Below, piece after piece: positions 43,084-51,631 of a stretch of 64,000 nt of DNA. Position numbers and translations under genes: made by a program. Each line of letters begins with the position of its first letter. The first letter of the stretch is position 1. The notes beneath the pieces were generated by a model, which saw only the letters and a list, made by a program, of their open reading frames with translations, was not told the origin of the DNA and did not search any database. The DNA is taken from NCBI GenBank assembly GCA_016795285.1, contig JAEUIC010000005.1, positions 248,001-312,000 on the forward strand, in the 5' to 3' direction. The stretch is from Planctomycetota bacterium. Its GTDB lineage: Bacteria; Planctomycetota; B15-G4; SIAN01.

Positions 43084-45135
43084 TCACCCGCCGCGGGTGA
43101 GCGAGTCGAGCGCGCGCTGCAGCTGCACGCGGCGCGCGCTGGCGTCGGCCCACTCGGGCGTGTTGCTCGGCAGCACGACGGTCAGCCGCGCCAGCAACTC
43201 GACCGCCTCGCGCACCAGCGGGATCGCCGCCGCGTTCTCCTTGCGCTGCAGCAGCCGTTCGGCGCGCACCGCGAGCTGGCGCGACAGCGCGGCGAGCGCA
43301 TCGGGGTAGTCGGGGTCGCAGTCGAGCGCGCGGCGCAGCGCCAGCTCGGCGTGGTCGAGCTCCTTGCGCTCCGCCTCGACGAACGGCTTCGCCGCGGCCG
43401 GGCCGCCGGCGGTGCGCGCCTGCGCTGCCTGCGCCCGCGCCGCATCGGCCGCGAGCTGCGCGCACTGGGCGCGCCCGAACCAGCTGCGCGCGCGGCGCGG
43501 GTCGATGGCGAGCGCCGCATCGAACGCCGCCGCCGCCTCCGCGTGGCGCTGCGGCGCCGCGCTCAGCATGAGGCCGATCTGCTCGTGCAACGGCGCGCTG
43601 CGCGGATCCTCGGCGACCGCGGCTCGCAACGCCGCCACCGTCGCGTCGAGCCCCTGCTGCGCCGCCGCCGAGACCGCCGCGTTCATCCGCTCGTAGGCGG
43701 CGATCTTCTGGTACGGGTCGGGCAGGCTCGACCACTCCTCCGGCAGCTCCGTGGAGCCGCCCCCCGCCGCGTAGCCGAGCGCCTCGAGGCGGCGCTTGTC
43801 GGCCTCGGAGAGGGTCGCCGTCGCGCTGCTGGCGAGCGGGCTCGCCTTCGCGAGGTGCTCCTGCAGCCGGCGCGCCAGCGCCGCCGCGCGCGGCTCGCCC
43901 GGCGAGAAGAGGTTCTTCGCCTCGGCCGGATCGGCGAGGCGGTCGTAGAGCTCCTCCTGCACGGAGCGCAGGTACTTGAGCGGCCCGAGCGTGCAGCCGA
44001 ACTGCGGCGCCCAGCCGAAGTTGAGCCACGCGTACATCGACTCGAGCATCAGCGCGCGCTCGGGCGCCGGGCGCTCGGCGTCGCTGATCCACGGCAAGAG
44101 GTCGAGGCCGTCGAACCGCTCCGCCGCCGCATCCACGCCGAGCACCGTCAGCAGCGTCGGCGTCATGTCGATCAGCGAGGCGGGCACCTTCACCTGCATC
44201 GCCGGCAGCGCGGGATGGCGCAGGATCATCGGGATGCGGACGGTCGCGTCGAAGAGGAAGAAGCCGTGCGCCTGCTCGAGCCCGTCGCCGAGCCCTTCGC
44301 CGTGGTCGGCCACCACCAGCACGACGAGCTGGTCCATGAGCTGGCGCGCCGCGAGCTCGCGGAAGAGGCGGCCGAGCTCGGCGTCGACGTCAGCCAGCTC
44401 CGCTTCGTAGAGCGCGCGCGCCACCTGCTGCGGATCGCGCGCCTGGTCGGCGTCGATCTTCGGCGGCGACTTCGCCGCGTAGGGCAGGTGCGGGTCGTAG
44501 AAGTGGCCCCACAGGAAGAAGGGCTTGCGCGAGCCGTCGGGCGGGCCGCCGGCCGGGGCGAGCTCGGCGACGTCCTCGAGGAGGCGATCGACGATGGCCG
44601 CGGCGGGGAGCTCCTCCTCCTTGGCCGGGGCGCCCGGCCGTGAGACGGCGCGCGGCGGCGCGCGGTAGCGATCGAACCCCTGCGCGAGCCCGAAGATCGG
44701 GTCGAGGACGTAGGCCGCCACCTCGGCGCGCGTCGCGTAGCCGACCTCGCGCAGCAGCTCGGCGAGCGTGCGCGCTTCGTCGGGGAGCTTGTAGCCCGAG
44801 TTGTAGCGCACCCCGTGCGTGGTCGGGTAGAGGCCGGTGAAGAGCGACGCGTGCGACGGCAGCGTGACCGGCACCGTCGTCACCGCGTCCTCGAAGACGA
44901 CCGAGCGGCGCGCGAGGTAGTCGAGGTTCAACGTGCGCGACGGCTCGCGGCCGTAGCAGCCGAGGAAGTCGCGCCGCGTCGTGTCGAGCGTGATCACCAG
45001 CAGGTCGCGGCGCACCTTGCCGTCCGGCGGCGCCGCCGGAACCTGCGCCGGCAGCGGCGCTGCCGCCAGCGACCAAGCCAACGAACCAGCCAGCGACCAC
45101 GACCGCCAACCGCCGACCATCGCCCGGTGGATCAT
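43084..45135 (-). CDS. Secreted sulfatase-fold protein with TPR tail (5)
   Basis: 683 residues. Signal peptide to about residue 31 (LPAQ). The sulfatase-fold domain begins LLVITLDTTRRDFLGCYG (Asp51). The nucleophile motif is VPVTLPSHASLFTG with Thr91 and His95, and VADHGEGLGDGLE gives later metal ligands. After about residue 440, a helical part with TPR-like repeats (AALRAAVAEDPRSAPLHEQIG, then AFDAALAIDPRRARSWFGRA) continues to the end. The whole layout matches the gene at 47144-49207, so the pair are paralogues flanking two GT2 genes. Periplasmic; substrate unknown. Confidence 0.85.
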   Translation of the reverse strand: MIHRAMVGGWRSWSLAGSLAWSLAAAPLPAQVPAAPPDGKVRRDLLVITLDTTRRDFLGCYGREPSRTLNLDYLARRSVVFEDAVTTVPVTLPSHASLFTGLYPTTHGVRYNSGYKLPDEARTLAELLREVGYATRAEVAAYVLDPIFGLAQGFDRYRAPPRAVSRPGAPAKEEELPAAAIVDRLLEDVAELAPAGGPPDGSRKPFFLWGHFYDPHLPYAAKSPPKIDADQARDPQQVARALYEAELADVDAELGRLFRELAARQLMDQLVVLVVADHGEGLGDGLEQAHGFFLFDATVRIPMILRHPALPAMQVKVPASLIDMTPTLLTVLGVDAAAERFDGLDLLPWISDAERPAPERALMLESMYAWLNFGWAPQFGCTLGPLKYLRSVQEELYDRLADPAEAKNLFSPGEPRAAALARRLQEHLAKASPLASSATATLSEADKRRLEALGYAAGGGSTELPEEWSSLPDPYQKIAAYERMNAAVSAAAQQGLDATVAALRAAVAEDPRSAPLHEQIGLMLSAAPQRHAEAAAAFDAALAIDPRRARSWFGRAQCAQLAADAARAQAAQARTAGGPAAAKPFVEAERKELDHAELALRRALDCDPDYPDALAALSRQLAVRAERLLQRKENAAAIPLVREAVELLARLTVVLPSNTPEWADASARRVQLQRALDSLTRGG

Positions 45136-45255
45136 CGCTCGCTGCTCCAGGTTCGCGCGGCTCCGCGCGGCGCGCCACCGTAGCGCTGCCGCACCGATGC
45201 GAAAGGGCTGCGCATCGGCGGCCGGCCGCAGCGCAGACGGTAGGCTGCTGCCACC

Positions 45256-46173
45256 ATGCCGCCCCCCACCCTCACCGTCGTCATCGCCTCCGGCGCCGGC
45301 GGCGACTTCCTCTTCCGTTCCCTCGACGCGCTGCGCGAGCAGGCCGCAGCCGAGCAGGCGCAGGTGATCGTCGCCGACCGCGTCGGCGGTTCCACGCGCG
45401 AGCGGCTGCTGCGCGACTACCGCTGGCTCACCGTGCTGCCGGTCGCTCCCGGCCCCGACGCCAAGAAGCCGAGCGTCCCGCAGCTGCGCGCCGCCGGCGC
45501 CGCGCGCGCGACCGGCGACGTCGTGGTCGTGCTCGAGGAGCACTGCCGCGCGCCGGCCGGCTGGCTCGCGGCGATCCGCGCGTCGTTCGAGCCGGGCGAT
45601 GCGGCGATCGGCGGGCCGATCCTCGACGACGCCCGCCATCCGCCGGGCTACGTGCGCTGCGACTGGGTGGTCCTCTTCAGCGAGTACCACAACTACCTGC
45701 CGCCATGGCCCGACGGGCCGCGCGCCCTGCTGAACGGCGCCAACTGCGCCTACCGTCGCGAGCTGCTCCAGAAGCACGCCGCCGCGCTGACGAGCGGCTA
45801 CTGGGAGGTCGCGCTCCACCCGAAGCTCGCCGCCGACGGCGCGACGCGCGGGCTGCAGCGCCTCGGCGTCCACACGATGGGGCCGTTCCGCTACGGCTAC
45901 TACCTCCACCAGCGCTACCTGCTGGCGCGCGTCTGGGGCGCGATGCAGCGCGAGACGGCGCCGCTCGGCAAGCGGCTGTTCTACTTGCTGTTCGCGCCGC
46001 TCTTCCCGTTCCTGCTGCTCGCGCGCATCACCGCGCGCGTCGTGAAGAGCCCCTACGTCGGGCAGTACCTCCTCACGCTGCCGCACCTGCTGCCGGTCGC
46101 CTTCACCTACGTGCTCGGCGAGTGGAGCGGCTACGCCTTCGGCTTCGGCAACGCCCTCGAGGAGGTCGAGTAG
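45256..46173 (+). CDS. Glycosyltransferase family 2, membrane-associated (first of pair)
   Basis: 305 residues. GT-A fold N-terminus LTVVIASGAGGDFLFRSLDAL. The variant donor loop ATGDVVVVLEEHCRAP has EEH where DxD or related acidic motifs lie. LNGANCAYRREL is the acceptor-side block common in GT2 enzymes. A pair of hydrophobic helices near the C-terminus (YLLFAPLFPFLLLARI and LLTLPHLLPVAFTYVLGEW) anchors it to the membrane. The next gene begins two bases after the stop and encodes a related enzyme, so the two act together. Confidence 0.85.
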   Translation: MPPPTLTVVIASGAGGDFLFRSLDALREQAAAEQAQVIVADRVGGSTRERLLRDYRWLTVLPVAPGPDAKKPSVPQLRAAGAARATGDVVVVLEEHCRAPAGWLAAIRASFEPGDAAIGGPILDDARHPPGYVRCDWVVLFSEYHNYLPPWPDGPRALLNGANCAYRRELLQKHAAALTSGYWEVALHPKLAADGATRGLQRLGVHTMGPFRYGYYLHQRYLLARVWGAMQRETAPLGKRLFYLLFAPLFPFLLLARITARVVKSPYVGQYLLTLPHLLPVAFTYVLGEWSGYAFGFGNALEEVE

Positions 46174-46174
46174 C

Positions 46175-47119
46175 GTGCCCCCCTTCGTCGCCGCCGACGC
46201 GCCCGCGCCCGAACTCTCGGTCGTCGTCGGCCTCATCTCCGGCAAGGTCGGCGACCTCGAGCGCTGCCTCGCCGCGCTCGCCGCGCAGGAGGGGGCGCCC
46301 CCCTTCGAGGTGCTCGTGCCGTGGGACGTGCCGTGCCGCGGCGCGCTGGCGCTGCAGGCACGCCACCCGCAGGTGCGCTTCCTGCCGCTCGAAGGGGTCG
46401 ACACTTCCGCCGCGCGCGCTGGCGGCAGCCGCGAGCACCACGACACGCTGCGCACGCTCGGCCTGCGCGCGGCGCGCGGCCGCGTCGTGATCCTCACCGA
46501 GGACCACGCGCACGCGGCGCCGAACTGGTGCGCCGGTCTGCTGCAGGCGCTCGCCGACCGTCCGCGCGCCGGCTGCGCGGGCGGCGCGGTCGAGTGCGGC
46601 GGCCAGGGGCTGCTCGCCTTCGCGGTCTACCTGTGCGACTTCGGGCGCTACATGAACCCGCTCGCCGAAGGGCCGGCGTGGTACGTGAGCGACAGCAACG
46701 TCGCCTACCGCCGCAGCGTGCTCGACGAGGTGGCGGAGGCGTGGCGCGGCGACTACCACGAGACGCTGGTGCACGGCGCGATCGCCGCGAAGGGGCACGA
46801 GCTCTTCCTCACGCCGAAGGTGGTCGTCTGGCAGACGCGCTCCGGCCTCACGCTCGGCGAGGCGCTGCGCGAGCGGCACGTCTGGGGACGGAGCTTCGCC
46901 GGCAGCCGCGTCGCCGGCGCCGGGCTCGCGCGGCGGCTGGTGCTGGCCGCCCTGACGCCGCTCTTGCCGTTCGTGCTGACGTGGCGGCTGCTGAAGGGCG
47001 TGCTGGTGAAGCGGCGCGCCGTCCCGCGCACGCTCGCCGCGCTGCCGCTCCTCTTCCTGCTCTCCACCGTCTGGTCGCTCGGCGAGCTGACCGGCTACCT
47101 CACGGGACGTCCGCGATGA
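46175..47119 (+). CDS. Glycosyltransferase family 2, membrane-associated (second of pair)
   Basis: 314 residues, starting at GTG 46175 one base after the previous stop codon and preceded by CGAGGAGG. It repeats the architecture of its neighbour: LSVVVGLISGKVGDLERCL, the motif GRVVILTEDHAHAAPNW (EDH at the acidic donor position), VSDSNVAYRRSV, and C-terminal hydrophobic helices. Both lie between the two TPR-tailed sulfatase-fold genes. Donor and acceptor sugars cannot be assigned. Confidence 0.85.
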   Translation: MPPFVAADAPAPELSVVVGLISGKVGDLERCLAALAAQEGAPPFEVLVPWDVPCRGALALQARHPQVRFLPLEGVDTSAARAGGSREHHDTLRTLGLRAARGRVVILTEDHAHAAPNWCAGLLQALADRPRAGCAGGAVECGGQGLLAFAVYLCDFGRYMNPLAEGPAWYVSDSNVAYRRSVLDEVAEAWRGDYHETLVHGAIAAKGHELFLTPKVVVWQTRSGLTLGEALRERHVWGRSFAGSRVAGAGLARRLVLAALTPLLPFVLTWRLLKGVLVKRRAVPRTLAALPLLFLLSTVWSLGELTGYLTGRPR

Positions 47120-47143
47120 GGGGACGACGATGAGGAGGCGGCG

Positions 47144-49207
47144 ATGACGAGGAGCACGCTCGGTGCGCTGGCCAAGCGCGCGCCGCTGCTCGCGTTCGTG
47201 GCCGCCGGCGCCGCGTGGGCCGCCGCCGCGGCGCCGCGCCGCGCTCCCGCGCAGGAGCCGCCGCCATCTGCCGCGCCCGCCGCCGCGCCGCGCCCCGACG
47301 TGCTGCTGATCACGCTCGACACCACGCGCCGCGACTTCCTCGGCTGCTACGGCCGCACCCCCTCGCCGACCCCGACGCTCGACGCGCTGGCGCGCGACGC
47401 CGTCGTCTTCGAGGACGCCCTCACCCCGGTGCCGCTCACGCTGCCGGCGCACGCGACGCTCTTCACCGGCTTGCAGCCCTACTCGCACGGCATCCACGAC
47501 AACTCGCTCTACCGGCTGCCCGACGGGGCGCGGACGCTGGCCGAGTCGCTCCGCGAGGCGGGCTACGCGACCGGCGCCGCGGTGGCGTCGTTCGTGCTCG
47601 ATCCGGTCTTCGGCCTCGCGCAGGGGTTCGACCGCTACCACTCGCCGCCGCGCGGCGTGTCGAGCAACCGCTCGATGCACTTCACCGAGCTGCCGGCGAC
47701 GACCCAGGTCGAGCGCGCGCTCGGCGACCTCGCCGAGCTCGCCCGCGCCGGCGAGCGGCCGCCGTTCTTCTATTGGCTCCACCTCTTCGACGTGCATGCG
47801 CCCTACGCGCCGAAGACGCCGCCGCAGTTCGGCGCGGGGGCGGGCCTCGATCGCAACGGCGTGATCCGGGTGCTCTACGAGGCCGAGCTCGCCGAGATGG
47901 ACCGCGAGCTCGCCCGCCTCTTCGCGGCGTGGAAGCGCGGCGGCCTCGACGAGCGCAGCATCGTGATCGTCTGCGCCGACCACGGCGAGAGCCTCGGCGA
48001 CGGCCCCGAGGAGACGCACGGCCATTTCGTGCACGACAGCACGCTGCGCATCCCGCTGATCTGGCGCGAGCGCGGCCTGCCGGCCGGCCGCGTGGCGGCG
48101 CCGGTGACGCTCGCCGACGTCGCCCCGACGCTGCTCGCGCGCTGCGGCGTCGACGCGCGCGGCGAGAGCCACGACGGCATCGACCTCTCGCCGTGGCTCG
48201 TCGATCCGTCGCTGTCGGCGCCCGATCGCGTGCTGCCCTTCGAGAGCTGGTACGTCTGGCTCAACTACGGCTTCGCGCCGTTCGAGGGCGCCACCAACGG
48301 CACGTTCAAGTACGTCCGCTCGGCGCGCGAGGCGCTGCACGATCGCGTCGCCGACCCGCTCGAGCGCACGAACCTCTTCACCCCCGACGACCCGCGCGCG
48401 CAGGGGCTGCGCCGCCGCCTCGCCGCCGCGCAACAGGCCGCGCAGCCGCTCGCGCGCGACAACCCCGCGCTCTCGGAGGCCGACCGCGCCGCGCTGGCCG
48501 CGCTCGGCTACGCGCAGGGCGGCTCGACCGCCGACCTGCCGGAGGTCGACTGGTCGACGCTGCCCGACGCGCACGACAAGCTGGACGCGATCGCCGGCTT
48601 CGACGCGCTCTCGGCCGCGCTCGAACGCGCCGATTGGGAGGGCGCGCTGACGCTGCTGCGCGAGCTGGTGAAACGCGAGCCGGCGAGCGCGCTGTTCCAC
48701 GAGCAGCTCGGGATGATGCTGATCAACCTCGGGCCGCAGAACGCCGACGAGTCGATCGCGGAGCTGCAGCGGACGCTCGAGCTCGACCCGCGCCGCGCGC
48801 GCGTCTGGTTCGCGCTGGCGCGCGCGTTCGAGGCGAAGGCCGCCGACGCGCGCCATCGCAAGGACGAGGCGCGGCAGCGCGGGAAGGGCCGCGAGGCGAA
48901 GCGGGCCGGCGACGAGGAGCGCGCGTTCACGGCGAAGAGCCAGCACGCCGCGCGCGAGTGCCTGCGGCTCGAGGGGAACTATCCCGACGCCCTGATGTTC
49001 CTCGGCCGGATGGTGATGCTCGATGCCGAGAAGGCGTACGCCGCCGGCGACAAGGAGGGGTCGCGCCCGCTCTACCAGGAGGTCGTCGCGCTGGTCGAGC
49101 GCTTCTTCGCCTCGGTCGGCCCGGAGAGCCCCGACACCGCCCCCGCCGTCGCCGTCCGCGAGCACGCGAAGAAGCGCCTCGCCGAGCTCGACGCCCCCCG
49201 CCGCTGA
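47144..49207 (+). CDS. Secreted sulfatase-fold protein with TPR tail (6)
   Basis: 687 residues. Signal-like N-terminus to about residue 37 (RRAPAQ). Catalytic domain: DVLLITLDTTRRDFLGCYG (Asp59), VPLTLPAHATLFTG with Thr99 and His103, ADHGESLGDG for the second metal site. The C-terminal ~190 residues are TPR-like helices (LLRELVKREPASALFHEQLG, ELQRTLELDPRRARVWFALA) ending in Lys/Glu-rich helices. It is a paralogue of the gene at 43084-45135 and follows the GT2 pair on the same strand within 24 bases. As in all six sulfatase-fold proteins here, formylglycine cannot form because there is no Cys or Ser at the nucleophile position. Confidence 0.85.
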   Translation: MTRSTLGALAKRAPLLAFVAAGAAWAAAAAPRRAPAQEPPPSAAPAAAPRPDVLLITLDTTRRDFLGCYGRTPSPTPTLDALARDAVVFEDALTPVPLTLPAHATLFTGLQPYSHGIHDNSLYRLPDGARTLAESLREAGYATGAAVASFVLDPVFGLAQGFDRYHSPPRGVSSNRSMHFTELPATTQVERALGDLAELARAGERPPFFYWLHLFDVHAPYAPKTPPQFGAGAGLDRNGVIRVLYEAELAEMDRELARLFAAWKRGGLDERSIVIVCADHGESLGDGPEETHGHFVHDSTLRIPLIWRERGLPAGRVAAPVTLADVAPTLLARCGVDARGESHDGIDLSPWLVDPSLSAPDRVLPFESWYVWLNYGFAPFEGATNGTFKYVRSAREALHDRVADPLERTNLFTPDDPRAQGLRRRLAAAQQAAQPLARDNPALSEADRAALAALGYAQGGSTADLPEVDWSTLPDAHDKLDAIAGFDALSAALERADWEGALTLLRELVKREPASALFHEQLGMMLINLGPQNADESIAELQRTLELDPRRARVWFALARAFEAKAADARHRKDEARQRGKGREAKRAGDEERAFTAKSQHAARECLRLEGNYPDALMFLGRMVMLDAEKAYAAGDKEGSRPLYQEVVALVERFFASVGPESPDTAPAVAVREHAKKRLAELDAPRR

Positions 49208-49218
49208 CCCGTCTCCCC

Positions 49219-49391
49219 GCCGAGCGCTGCATCCCCGCAGCCGCTCGTGCCCACCACCCCACCGCCCTCGCCGAGCGCTGCGTACCCGCAGCCGCTCGCC
49301 CCGCCACCGTCGCCGAGCGCTGCGTACCCGCAGCCGCTCGTGTCCACCACCTCACCGCCCTCGCCGAGCGCTGCGTACCCGCAGCCGCTCG
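49219..49391. repeat. Four copies of a 29-bp imperfect palindrome
   Basis: Copies start at 49219, 49270, 49312 and 49363. Each has left arm CGAGCGCTGCG, a short centre and right arm CGCAGCCGCTCG, the arms complementary except for one extra base. Start-to-start spacing is 51, 42 and 51 bp, so copies 1+2 and 3+4 form a duplicated 93-bp higher-order unit with matching spacers (22, 13 and 22 bp). It resembles repetitive extragenic palindromes rather than CRISPR. Confidence 0.85.
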
Positions 49392-49411
49392 CCTCCACGG
49401 CCGCCCCCCGA

Positions 49412-49540
49412 TTCAGCTGCATTCGGCGCGCCGCGCCGAATGTCAGCTGCAATGCCCGAGAGGCGAGCTGCGCGCAGCGCAGTCTCCGCCGGCGCGGCGT
49501 TCAGCTGCATTCGGCGCATGGCGCCGAATGTCAGCTGCAA
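49412..49540. repeat. Two copies of a 41-bp long palindrome
   Basis: Copies at 49412-49452 and 49500-49540 are identical except for the central bases. Arms CAGCTGCATTCGGCGC and GCGCCGAATGTCAGCTG pair along almost their full length with one bulged base, giving a stem of about 15 bp. The second copy ends three bases before the permease stop codon (49546-49544), so it could act as a transcript-end hairpin for both convergent genes, or be a REP-like mobile repeat. Confidence 0.85.
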
Positions 49541-49543
49541 CGC

Positions 49544-50817
49544 CTACTCGTGCCGCAGCGCCTCCACCGGATCCATCGTCGCCGCGCGCCACGCGGGGTA
49601 GAGCCCGAACACGATCCCCACCACCACCGAGATCACGAACGAGAGCACGTAGCTCTCCTGCGTCGGCATCGGGTGGAGCTTCGGGTTGATCGTCGGCACC
49701 AGCACGCAGATCAGCCAGCCGAGCGCCATGCCCAGCACGCCGCCGCCGCCGGCCAGCACGACCGTCTCGACGAGGAACTGCGACACGATGTGCTTGCGCT
49801 TGGCGCCGAGCGCGCGCCGGATGCCGATCTCGCGGGTCCGCTCGGTCACCGTCGCCAGCATGACGTTGGTGATGCCGATGCCGCCGATCAGCAGCGAGAT
49901 GCCGGCGATCGCGCCGAGCACGCGGTTGAAGTCCTTCTTGGTCTCCTCCGCGTCGCGCAGCAGCGACAGCGGGACGACCACCTCGTAGTCCTTCTTCGAC
50001 TTGTGCGACGCCTCGAGCATCTCCTTCAGCACCGCGGCGGTCGCCTCGACCTTCTTCACGTCGGCGACGCGCACCTGCAGCTGGTGGAGCTCGACCTGCT
50101 CCATGTCGCGGCTGCCCGACGAGACCTTGACGATGATCTCGCCCCAGTACTGCCGCACCGTGGTGAGCGGCGCGTAGACGTCGCGCGAGAGGTCCTCGAT
50201 CGTCCCCTGGTCGTCGCCGGTCAGCGCCGTGCGCGGCCGCATCACGCCGACCACCCGGAACGCCTGCGTGCCGAGCTTGAGCAGCTTCCCGAGCGGCTCC
50301 TCGAGCGGGAAGAGCTCGCGCGAGATGGTGGCGCCGAGCACGCAGATCGGCGCGCGCGTCTCGAGGTCGATCTCGGTGACGAAGCGCCCCGACTCGAGCT
50401 TGAAGTCGTTGGTCTCGCCGAACCACGGCACCGTGCCGACGATGCGCGCGTCGGCCCGCCGATCGGCGTAGCGGGCGTCCTGGTAGATGGCGCGCACCGG
50501 CACGACGATCTGCGCGTTCGGCAGCGTCTTCTGCATGCGCGCGGCGTCCTGGTAGGTGACGCCGTAGACCGACAGGCGCGAGCGCTCGGCCGCGGCGGAG
50601 CTGCTCTCCGGCGGCTTCAGGCTGCGCACCAGGATGTTGTTCGAGCCGAGCGCCTGGATGCGCGCCTGCACGTCGTGCGAGAGCCCCTCGCCGATCGCCA
50701 GCATCGCGATGACCGACGCCACGCCGAACAGCACGCCGAGGCTGGTCAGGAGCGAGCGCAGCCCGTGGCGGGCGACGCCGCGCAACCCGAGGTGGAACGT
50801 GCGCCAGATCGCGGTGA

Positions 50818-50821
<4 letters not shown>
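49544..50821 (-). CDS. MacB-type ABC permease (FtsX family)
   Basis: 425 residues. One N-terminal membrane helix (near HGLRSLLTSLGVLFGVASVI), a periplasmic MacB_PCD domain of about 200 residues, then three helices carrying the FtsX motif ERTREIGIRRALGAKRKHI and closing with AWRAATMDPVEALRHE, a standard MacB ending. GTG 50821 is the start and overlaps the ATPase stop (GTGA). Last gene of a four-gene efflux operon. It moves substrates from the periplasm to the outer-membrane channel by a mechanotransmission mechanism known for MacB; the substrate here is unknown. Confidence 0.93.
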
Positions 50822-51558
<737 letters not shown>

Positions 51559-51631
51559 GTGCGACCGCTCCGCTGCTGCGCCCATCGCGGCGCCCGAAGC
51601 GGCGCCCGCCGATCGCGCCCCGCGGCCGCGC

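Larger units (their letters stand above)
49208..49543. other. Repeat-filled convergent intergenic region
   Basis: This 336-bp stretch lies between two convergent genes. It holds four copies of a 29-bp imperfect palindrome followed by two copies of a different 41-bp palindrome (both listed). I see no ORF, tRNA or promoter in the remaining bases. Confidence 0.8.

Noticed and set aside
49219..49391. Four evenly arranged 29-bp repeats as a CRISPR array
   Set aside because: The repeat length is CRISPR-like, but the spacers are only 13-22 bp and two of the three are near copies of each other. No cas gene is nearby. The units are palindromic, matching REP-type elements better.
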